From NCBI GenBank assembly GCA_031254635.1, contig JAIRUB010000089.1, positions 1 through 5,446 on the forward strand: a stretch of DNA of 5,446 nt, written 5' to 3'. Positions 1-5,446 of this stretch are shown here, piece after piece. The notes under the pieces are model-generated. The model was not told where the DNA came from and made no database searches. It worked only from the letters and a program-made list of their open reading frames with translations. Every line of letters starts with the position of its first letter. Within the stretch, counting starts at the first letter, position 1. A program made the translations under genes and the position numbers. This DNA is from Prevotellaceae bacterium (GTDB lineage Bacteria > Bacteroidota > Bacteroidia > Bacteroidales > UBA932).

Positions 1-438
1 GCTGCTTTGGCTAAAGCCAGCAATCAAAATGATGTTGCCGTGAAGAACAATCTCGGTGTTGTAGCTTTGCGTGAAGGCCGTATTGAAGATGCTGTTAAAT
101 TCTTTAACGAGGCTAACAACGCTGAGGCAAAAACCAACTTGGGCGTTACTTCTATTTTGAACGGTAACTATTCGGATGCTTTGAGCCGTTACAATGGTAC
201 CGGCGACTACAACGAAGCTTTGTCAAATGTACTCTCAGGCAATTTAGATAAAGCCTCTTCTATCCTGAACGACAAGACCGATGCTCAATCCGAGTATCTG
301 AAAGCTGTTATTGCTGCTCGTAAAGGCGATTGCACACAAGTTGCCGCTTGCTTAGCCCGTGCCTATGCTAAAGACCCTTCATTGAAGCAAAAAGCTGCCG
401 GCGATATTGAATTTGCAAAATGTAAAGACAGTATTTAG
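1..438 (+). CDS. TPR-repeat protein, C-terminal part (5' end outside the window)
   Basis: The frame is open from base 1 and ends at TAG (436-438), so this is the last 145 codons of a longer gene. A TTG at position 7 lies inside the repeat region and is unlikely to be the true start. The visible protein is built of degenerate tetratricopeptide helix pairs: one around NNLGVVALREGRIEDAVKFF, one around NLGVTSILNGNYSDALSRY, a shortened one around EALSNVLSGNLDKASSIL, and a last one from EYLKAVIAARKGD through LARAYAKDPSLKQKA. TPR arrays are protein-interaction scaffolds. From memory, similar C-terminal TPR stretches occur in large Bacteroidota envelope proteins, some with OmpA-like parts, but that part is not visible here. 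Alanine is mostly encoded by GCT and arginine by CGT, unlike the minus-strand genes, which hints at high expression. The exact function cannot be assigned from this fragment. Confidence 0.8.
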   Translation, partial: AALAKASNQNDVAVKNNLGVVALREGRIEDAVKFFNEANNAEAKTNLGVTSILNGNYSDALSRYNGTGDYNEALSNVLSGNLDKASSILNDKTDAQSEYLKAVIAARKGDCTQVAACLARAYAKDPSLKQKAAGDIEFAKCKDSI

Positions 439-456
439 TATTTAATTTAAATAGGT

Positions 457-495
457 AAAAAAATGCCCCGCCGAAAAAGCGAGGCATTTTTTTTT
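457..495. terminator. Bidirectional intrinsic terminator between convergent genes
   Basis: An A7 run leads into a stem ATGCC-c-CGC pairing with GCG-a-GGCAT, with one C/A mismatch and a 7-base loop (cgaaaaa), followed by a T9 run (487-495). The flanking A and T runs also pair and lengthen the stem. On the plus strand it ends the TPR gene. On the minus strand the A7 run becomes a U tract and ends the cupin gene. It is compact enough that the cupin stop codon (494-496) sits in the T run. Confidence 0.87.
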
Positions 496-1021
496 AATGC
501 TGGTGATCCGCCTCCTCCGCTTCTTCAAATGTTTTATGCACTGTGCCGTGCGGATGTTCCACCGGCGCGTAAATAGAATACAGTTTCAGCGGTTTATCGC
601 CTGTATTGATGAGATTGTGCCATTTTCCCGCAGGAATAATAATGGCAAAATCCGCTTCAACCGTTTGCACAAAGGTGAGCGAGTCTCCGGTGTCACCCAT
701 CATCACTTTAGCCTGCCCGTCCTCAATGCGCAAAAACTGATCGGTGTCGTGATGTACTTCCAAACCAATCTCGCCGCCTACGGGAATTGACATTAAAGTT
801 ACCTGAAGCAGTGTACCTGTCCACAATGCTGTTCTGAAATTGTCGTTCGACATGGTGTAAGCGTCAATATTCAACACAGTAGGTTCTGCACCGTAATCTT
901 TCAGCACTACCTCGGCTTTTTCTTTGGCCTCTTGTTTCGTACAGCAATTAGAATTGCATGATATGAGACTCCATCCTAAGAGTGATGCAGCTGCAAATAA
1001 TAAAATTAATTTAGTTTTCAT
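494..1021 (-). CDS. Cupin-domain lipoprotein
   Basis: This 175-residue protein has a lipoprotein signal peptide (KTK, then a hydrophobic stretch, then lipobox LISC with Cys22), a short linker with two more cysteines (Cys26 and Cys27) and a single cupin domain over about residues 58-155. Cupin motif 1 is the GGEIGLEVHHDTDQFLRIE segment (82-100) and motif 2 is PAGKWHNLINTG (130-141). His90 and His135 are in metal-ligand positions. The first His of the usual HxH is Glu88 and the usual Glu is Gln95. The tail is His-rich (HPHGTVH and DHQH). From memory, close relatives of about 130 residues lack a signal peptide and are cytosolic, so export seems to be added here. Cupins may be isomerases, oxygenases or metal-binding proteins; substrate and reaction are unknown. 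It is last in the likely operon, 29 bases after rubrerythrin. It starts at an ATG preceded by TTAAGAAT, with no Shine-Dalgarno. Confidence 0.9.
   Translation of the reverse strand: MKTKLILLFAAASLLGWSLISCNSNCCTKQEAKEKAEVVLKDYGAEPTVLNIDAYTMSNDNFRTALWTGTLLQVTLMSIPVGGEIGLEVHHDTDQFLRIEDGQAKVMMGDTGDSLTFVQTVEADFAIIIPAGKWHNLINTGDKPLKLYSIYAPVEHPHGTVHKTFEEAEEADHQH
959..1021 (-). other. Lipoprotein (type II) signal peptide of the cupin protein
   Basis: Residues 1-21 have two lysines near the start, a hydrophobic core (LILLFAAASLLGW) and a lipobox LIS-C, with the lipidated cysteine encoded at 956-958 (TGC). After Cys22 come NSNCCTKQE. No acidic run follows directly, so the surface-export signal known from some Bacteroidota lipoproteins (Ser or Lys followed by Asp/Glu residues) is not seen. 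A periplasm-facing anchor is the simpler guess, on either membrane. Confidence 0.85.
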
Positions 1022-1050
1022 ATTCTTAATGTTTAAATTTGATTTACTTA

Positions 1051-1623
1051 TTAAAAATTATTGGCTTCCAATTCAAAATAGGACTGTGGATGTATGCAAC
1101 ACGGACACATTTCCGGCGCCTTTTCGCCATAATGTAGATATCCGCAGTTACGGCAGGCCCATACCATTTTACCTGAGCGTTTAAAAACCTCATCCTTTTC
1201 GATGTTCTGCAACAACTTCCGGTAGCGTTCTTCGTGCCTTTTTTCCACAGTAGTAACCAACCTAAAAGCATCGGCTATTTTCGCAAATCCTTCTTCTTCG
1301 GCTATGCGAGCAAATTCGGGGTAGAGCAAGTCCCACTCTTCGTGTTCGCCATTGGCTGATGCCAATAGATTTTCGGCGGTACTGCCAATTATTCCGGCAG
1401 GGAATGTAGCTGTGATTTCAACCATTCCGCCTTCTAAGAATTTGAAGAAAAGTTTGGCGTGTTCCTTTTCCTGTGCTGCCGTTTCTTCAAAAAAGGCGGC
1501 AATTTGCTCAAAGCCGTCTTTTTTAGCTTTGCTTGCAAAAAATGTGTACCTGTTGCGTGCCTGCGACTCGCCGGCAAAAGCTTTTAACAGGTTTTGTTCG
1601 GTTTTTGTTCCTTTTATACTCAT
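1051..1623 (-). CDS. rbr: Rubrerythrin (non-haem di-iron peroxidase with rubredoxin domain)
   Basis: The 190-residue product is a classic cytoplasmic rubrerythrin, which reduces hydrogen peroxide to water in anaerobes. The N-terminal four-helix di-iron domain (about 1-145) shows all expected ligands: Glu19 in GESQARNRY, Glu52 and His55 in QEKEH, Glu93 and Glu96 in GEHEEW, and Glu127 and His130 in VEKRH. The C-terminal rubredoxin domain (about 152-185) binds one iron through Cys157/Cys160 (CRNC) and Cys173/Cys176 (CPCC), with the usual HPQSYFE ending. The extra Cys175 between the last two ligands is slightly unusual. Length and domain order are normal. The gene lies 28 bases after the flavin reductase-rubredoxin gene, a likely electron donor, and 29 bases before the cupin lipoprotein. 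The ATG is preceded by TTAGAATGT rather than a Shine-Dalgarno. Confidence 0.97.
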   Translation of the reverse strand: MSIKGTKTEQNLLKAFAGESQARNRYTFFASKAKKDGFEQIAAFFEETAAQEKEHAKLFFKFLEGGMVEITATFPAGIIGSTAENLLASANGEHEEWDLLYPEFARIAEEEGFAKIADAFRLVTTVEKRHEERYRKLLQNIEKDEVFKRSGKMVWACRNCGYLHYGEKAPEMCPCCIHPQSYFELEANNF

Positions 1624-1651
1624 ACATTCTAATTTAAAGATTTAAGTTTTG

Positions 1652-2269
1652 TTAAATTTTTACAAAATCTGCTGCGCCGTGTTTGCAAAGCGGGCAGATA
1701 AAATCAGGCGGCAGTATTTCTCCTTCGTACTCATATCCGCAGATATTACAGCGATACCCTGTCTTTTTGCCCGTTTGCGGCTTGGGCTTGACATTGCGCT
1801 GGTAGTAATCGTAGGTTAGGCTTTCCTTTTGGTTCAATGTTTCGCAGGTTGTCAGCCTTGCCGAAAATAGGGTGTGTGAGCCAAAATCTATCGTTCCCAA
1901 AACGTCAAATGACAGCACTGCGTTGGCATAATCTGTAAGATAAATCAAGCCGTTTTCGCTTCGAGCAAAGCCGGTGAAATCTTTCAATTTATTAACTTCG
2001 CGGCCTGATTGATAGCCAAAGTGTTTTATCAACTCAAAGGGCGCATCAACAGTAAGTACGGAAAGATTGAATTTTCGTGTTTTTGATATCATTTCGTTTG
2101 TATAGTTTTGCTTGCTAACGGAAATAACGCAAGCAAAAGGCGCATTACTTGTAATTTGCAAAAATGTATTGATGATGCAGGCATTGTCCTGTTCGTCGCT
2201 TTCCGCGGATAAAAGATACAGACCGTAACTTACCTTAAATAATGCGGTGATATCTTGTTGTTTCATCAT
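1652..2269 (-). CDS. hrb: Flavin reductase-rubredoxin fusion (high-molecular-weight rubredoxin type)
   Basis: The 205-residue protein joins an FMN-binding split-barrel flavin reductase domain (about 1-155; conserved stretches NACIINTFLQITSN, KQNYTNEMI, FNLSVLTVDAPFEL and FGYQSGREV) to a short C-terminal rubredoxin (about 170-205) with Cys174/Cys177 (CNIC) and Cys192/Cys195 (CPLC). Only 14 residues separate the two CxxC pairs, as in rubrerythrin-type rather than classical rubredoxins. In Moorella, Hrb passes electrons from NAD(P)H to a flavodiiron protein that reduces O2 or NO. No such protein is present here, but rubrerythrin follows 28 bases downstream, so peroxide reduction is the likely use. 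The ATG at 2269, or the next codon at 2266, is preferred. The frame can be extended to a TTG at 2338, but that adds an aromatic-rich peptide and would place the start upstream of the predicted transcription start. Confidence 0.9.
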   Translation of the reverse strand: MMKQQDITALFKVSYGLYLLSAESDEQDNACIINTFLQITSNAPFACVISVSKQNYTNEMISKTRKFNLSVLTVDAPFELIKHFGYQSGREVNKLKDFTGFARSENGLIYLTDYANAVLSFDVLGTIDFGSHTLFSARLTTCETLNQKESLTYDYYQRNVKPKPQTGKKTGYRCNICGYEYEGEILPPDFICPLCKHGAADFVKI

Positions 2270-2315
2270 AATTCTATTAATACTTATTATTTGTCTATAA
2301 ATCTGTAACGAAATG

Positions 2316-2346
2316 TAAAGATACAAAAAATACAACAACGAACAAA
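2316..2346 (-). promoter_or_regulatory. Bacteroidota-type promoter for the hrb-rbr-cupin operon
   Basis: Read on the minus strand, TTTG (2346-2343) is followed after exactly 19 bases by TATCTTTA (2323-2316). The published consensus for the primary sigma factor of Bacteroides is about TTTG-N19-21-TAnnTTTG; only the last base differs. Transcription would begin near 2310, leaving an AT-rich leader of about 40 bases before the ATG at 2269. The upstream element begins five bases past the stop codon of the efflux pump, so this transcription unit is packed directly behind the pump gene. No terminator is visible between them, so some read-through is possible. Confidence 0.62.
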
Positions 2347-2350
2347 ATTT

Positions 2351-5300
2351 TCAATTTTCAACTCTTCGTTTGTACACCAAATAAAATACTTGCGGCAGCA
2401 CGCTGAACGAAAGCAGCATCGAAATCATCATTCCGCCTACAATCATAATGGCCAAGGGCTTTTGTATTTCCGAACCCATACCTGTTGATAGAGCGGCCGG
2501 CAACAGTCCGGCTGAACCCATCAGGGCAATCATCAATATGGAGCGCGCCCGATTCTTTACCGCATCGGCAATGGCTGTGGTTAAATTGTCGGTACGCTGC
2601 ATATTCTTCTTAATCATAGCAATTAATAATATGCTATTGATGGCGGTAACGCCGAAAAGAATGATGAAGCCAATGCCCGCCGATATTCCGAAAACAGTTC
2701 CGGTGAGCCATAAAGATATAAATCCGCCGATAAAAGCATAAGGAATGGCGCTTGTAGCAATGAGGGTATCTTTTACTGTTCCGAAATTCATATACAAGAG
2801 GAATAAGATGAGCAATACTACGGCCGGAACAATAACCGACAACTGTCGGCTGGCGCGTTCTTTGCTTTCAAATTCGCCTGCCCACACCATTTTATTTTCG
2901 GGTTTTATTTTTACCTGTTTATTCACCTTTTGCTGCGCTTCTGCAATGGTAGAGCCCAAATCGCGCCCACGGATGCTGAAGCCAACACCGACATAGCGGC
3001 TGCTGCCCTCACGATAGATAAAGGTGGGCCCTGTTATAAATTGTATATCTGCAATTTCTTTCAATGGAACATGCTTCCCATCTTGTGTGGGTATCAAAAT
3101 ATTTGCTATCTTCACCTCATCGTCGCGAAATGCTTCCTGAAAGCGTAGGCGCACATCGAAGGTGCGTTCATTTTCGTAGAACTTAGTAGCAGCCTTTCCG
3201 CCTATAGCCATTTCTACAACCGCCTGAGCATCGGCCATAGAAGCAGTGTAGCGCGCCATCTTTCCCTCGTCGAGTTTGATTTGCAATTCGGGCAAACCAA
3301 CGCTGCGAAACACATTGATGTCCTCTATGCCGCGCACATCGCGGATAACAGCCGCTACCTCATCGGCTAAACCCTCTAATTGAAACAAGTCGTTCCCGAA
3401 AATTTTAATTACCAACGAACTTTTTACACCAGCTACATATTCTTCTACATTATCCTGTATCGGTTGACTGAAGCCGAAGTCAATGCCCGGGTATATGTCT
3501 AAGGTAGCCTGTAATTCTGCAATTAAATCATCCTTTTTGATTTTACGCTTCCATTCTTTTTCGGGCTTTAACTCTATATGAAATTCTATATTAAAAAATC
3601 CTGTTGCATCGGTTCCATCGTTGGGGCGCCCTGTTTGAGAAAGGATAAATTTAACTTCGTCGAATTGGCGCAATTTAGTTTTCATCTCTTTAGTGAGGCG
3701 AACCGATTCATCTAAATTAACGCTGTTAGGCAAGGTTGCACGGACATATACCGCTCCTTCGTTAAGTTGTGGAATAAATTCCGAACCATAATTCATAAAA
3801 CTCAGTACGCAAACAGCCAGTAAGAGGCAAAACCCGACAACAACACTACGTTTATAGCGTGCGCTGATTTCATACAGCCTATAGCAATTCTTTATCAAAA
3901 AGTCAGCAACCACATTTTGCCTTTCGCGGAGGGCCTTTGTGAATAAAAGTTTGCACATCACGGGAACGTAGGTAAGGCTTAAGAGCAGCGATCCTAATAA
4001 AGCATAGCCTAAGGTGAATGCTAATGGCGAGAACATTTTCCCTTCTACTTTTTGAAAAGAAAAAACAGGCAATAAGGCTACTGTCAAAATGATTTGTGCA
4101 AAGAAGATATACGAGGCTACGCTTCCTGCGCTTCGCTTGATTAGTCCTGATTTGATTGTTTTGGAAAAACGTTCGGCGCCTATTTCTTCTGTTTTGCGTA
4201 CCAAAGTCACAAATACGCATTCCACTATAACCAAGGTGCCTTCGAGCAGCAAGCCGAAGTCGAGTGCGCCCATAGAAATAAGGTTTGCGGGTAATCCCTG
4301 TATGCGCAGCATAATAATAGCGAATAGAAATGACAGCGGAATTACTGTAGCAACAATGAGAATGGCGCGCCAGTTGAACAAAAATAAAAAGACGATGAAT
4401 GATACTAAAAGAATACCTTCAATCAGGTTACGGCTTACTGTACGCACAGTGGTATTAACAAGGGTAGTGCGATCGAGAAATGGTTGGATGCGCACCTCTT
4501 CGGGCAAAATACGTTCGTTTAATTCTTCAATTTTCTCCTTGAGATTGGCAATTACCTCACTCGGATTCTGTCCGCGAAGCATAATAACAATTCCCTGTAC
4601 CACATCGTCCTCATCATCTAAACCCACTTGCCCGAGGCGGGGCGCAGAGGATACTGCAACATCGGCCACCTGCTTTACACGGATAGGCGTTGAGCCTCGC
4701 ACTTCAATAAGGATATTTTCGATGTCCTCTATACTTTCGAGCAGGCCGATTCCACGTACCACGTAGGCTTGGCTACCTTTCTGAATGATATCGCCTCCCA
4801 CGTTTATGTTGCTTCGCGAAACAGCTTCATATACCTCCAATGCCGAAAGGCCGTAATTATTTAATGCTACAGGATTAACACGTATTTCGTAAATTTTCTC
4901 TTCGCCGCCGAAGCTTACCACATCGGCAATGCCGGGAACTGATAGCAATTCGCGTTGCACTATCCATTCGTTAATGGCGGATACTTCGCGTATAGGAAGC
5001 GGGCTTTTTAGAATGTAGCGGTATATTTCGCCTGTTGCGCCTGATGGCGGTTCTATGCCGGCGTCGGCGCCATCGGGCAAGTTAAGTTCCTGCAGGCGAT
5101 TGGAGGCATATTGCTGGGCGAAAAAATCGTCCACGCCATCTTCAAATATTACGGTAACTACCGATAAGCCAAATAACGAAGTAGAGCGTACTTCTGTTTT
5201 TCGGGGAATGGTATTCATTACGCGCATTACCGGCAGGGTAATAAATTTTTCCACCTCTTCGGCGCTGCGACCGGGCCATTGGGTGATAATGCGCGCCCGC

Positions 5301-5443
5301 GTGTTGGTAACGTCGGGGTAGGCTTCAATCGGCGTGTTTACATAAGAAATAACACCGCCAACCAATAGCAGTCCGGTTAGAAACAGGACGAACACGTGGT
5401 TGCGCAATGAAAAAGCAACTATATTTTGTGCGAATTTGTACAT
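2351..5443 (-). CDS. czcA: CzcA/CusA-family heavy-metal efflux RND permease
   Basis: This 1030-residue inner-membrane protein has normal RND length and layout: TM1 (about 17-35), a large periplasmic region, TM2-TM6 (about 338-497), TM7 (about 533-551), a second periplasmic region, and TM8-TM12 (about 868-1020). RND pumps are proton-driven trimers working with a periplasmic adaptor and an outer-membrane channel; neither partner is in the window. TM4 carries the heavy-metal-efflux signature as LDFGLLLEGTLVIVE, with acidic residues Asp395, Glu401 and Glu408 matching the spacing of Asp402, Asp408 and Glu415 of CzcA; the middle Asp is Glu here. Residues aligned by eye to the three copper-binding methionines of E. 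coli CusA are Val567, Asn618 and Glu668, so a copper/silver pump is unlikely. The substrate is unproven. The ATG at 5443 is three bases from the window edge and gives a typical RND N-terminus. There is no C-terminal TolC-like fusion. Confidence 0.94.
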   Translation of the reverse strand: MYKFAQNIVAFSLRNHVFVLFLTGLLLVGGVISYVNTPIEAYPDVTNTRARIITQWPGRSAEEVEKFITLPVMRVMNTIPRKTEVRSTSLFGLSVVTVIFEDGVDDFFAQQYASNRLQELNLPDGADAGIEPPSGATGEIYRYILKSPLPIREVSAINEWIVQRELLSVPGIADVVSFGGEEKIYEIRVNPVALNNYGLSALEVYEAVSRSNINVGGDIIQKGSQAYVVRGIGLLESIEDIENILIEVRGSTPIRVKQVADVAVSSAPRLGQVGLDDEDDVVQGIVIMLRGQNPSEVIANLKEKIEELNERILPEEVRIQPFLDRTTLVNTTVRTVSRNLIEGILLVSFIVFLFLFNWRAILIVATVIPLSFLFAIIMLRIQGLPANLISMGALDFGLLLEGTLVIVECVFVTLVRKTEEIGAERFSKTIKSGLIKRSAGSVASYIFFAQIILTVALLPVFSFQKVEGKMFSPLAFTLGYALLGSLLLSLTYVPVMCKLLFTKALRERQNVVADFLIKNCYRLYEISARYKRSVVVGFCLLLAVCVLSFMNYGSEFIPQLNEGAVYVRATLPNSVNLDESVRLTKEMKTKLRQFDEVKFILSQTGRPNDGTDATGFFNIEFHIELKPEKEWKRKIKKDDLIAELQATLDIYPGIDFGFSQPIQDNVEEYVAGVKSSLVIKIFGNDLFQLEGLADEVAAVIRDVRGIEDINVFRSVGLPELQIKLDEGKMARYTASMADAQAVVEMAIGGKAATKFYENERTFDVRLRFQEAFRDDEVKIANILIPTQDGKHVPLKEIADIQFITGPTFIYREGSSRYVGVGFSIRGRDLGSTIAEAQQKVNKQVKIKPENKMVWAGEFESKERASRQLSVIVPAVVLLILFLLYMNFGTVKDTLIATSAIPYAFIGGFISLWLTGTVFGISAGIGFIILFGVTAINSILLIAMIKKNMQRTDNLTTAIADAVKNRARSILMIALMGSAGLLPAALSTGMGSEIQKPLAIMIVGGMMISMLLSFSVLPQVFYLVYKRRVEN

Positions 5444-5446
5444 ATT

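Noticed and set aside
497..790. Plus-strand open frame opposite the cupin gene
   Set aside because: It has no recognisable protein pattern and begins right after the terminator; the minus strand encodes an intact cupin with signal peptide.
1034..1046. TAAAT-ttg-ATTTA dyad between rbr and the cupin gene
   Set aside because: It is five-base AT-only arms in an AT-rich spacer, with no promoter or terminator context.
1044..1271. Second minus-strand frame overlapping the end of rubrerythrin
   Set aside because: It is a shifted frame of rubrerythrin, and the rubrerythrin frame is complete with all its ligands.
1631..1658. Inverted repeat AATTTAA / TTAAATT between hrb and rbr
   Set aside because: The arms contain only A and T with a 14-base loop and no U tract, so it is too weak to be a terminator and is expected by chance here.
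2270..2338. N-terminal extension of the flavin reductase to a TTG at 2338
   Set aside because: The extra residues are mostly Tyr, Leu and Ile from AT-rich promoter sequence, and the extension would start upstream of the predicted transcription start. The paired ATG codons at 2269 and 2266 fit the family start better.
4089..4766. Open frame of 225 codons on the plus strand
   Set aside because: It lies wholly opposite the efflux gene, its product is rich in Ser, Thr and Arg with no domain pattern, and the minus-strand frame is clearly a conserved protein.
2351..5443. Possible single system joining the efflux pump with the peroxide genes
   Set aside because: A separate promoter sits between them and no shared function is visible; adjacency on one strand alone does not support a link.

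Overview
The window looks like an ordinary chromosomal segment from a member of the Bacteroidota, probably an anaerobe or microaerophile of the Bacteroidales type. Three things point there. The best promoter reads TTTG-N19-TATCTTTA, which resembles the Bacteroidota sigma-factor consensus. No start codon has a Shine-Dalgarno sequence, and the leaders are AT-rich. The gene set (rubrerythrin, a flavin reductase-rubredoxin fusion and a CzcA/CusA-type RND pump) is common in that group. No genus can be named from the sequence.

Layout: the left edge holds the 3' end of a plus-strand gene for a TPR-repeat protein (to 438). A strong hairpin with a poly-A tract on one side and a poly-T tract on the other (457-495) separates it from the minus-strand genes and can end transcription from both sides. 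Read in the direction of transcription (right to left), the minus strand carries a complete 1030-residue heavy-metal-type RND efflux permease (5443 to 2351), a promoter in the 81-base gap after it, and then three closely spaced genes: a flavin reductase-rubredoxin fusion (hrb-like, 2269 to 1652), rubrerythrin (1623 to 1051) and a cupin-domain lipoprotein (1021 to 494). The spacers between the three are 28 and 29 bases, so they are probably one operon from the 2316-2346 promoter to the shared terminator. No gene-free stretch exceeds 100 bases.

How the genes may work together: the flavin reductase-rubredoxin protein can take electrons from NAD(P)H and pass them through its rubredoxin iron site, and rubrerythrin is a natural acceptor that reduces hydrogen peroxide. 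The two therefore make a plausible cytoplasmic peroxide-reducing pair. The third product carries a lipoprotein signal peptide, so it should act outside the cytoplasm; its link to the other two is unknown. The RND pump probably belongs to a separate metal-efflux operon whose adaptor and outer-membrane genes would lie beyond the right edge.

I saw no mobile element, CRISPR array, RNA gene or broken gene, and no strong sign of an undescribed system. The most interesting points are the exported cupin with altered metal-ligand positions in a peroxide-defence operon, and the altered acidic motif of the RND pump.
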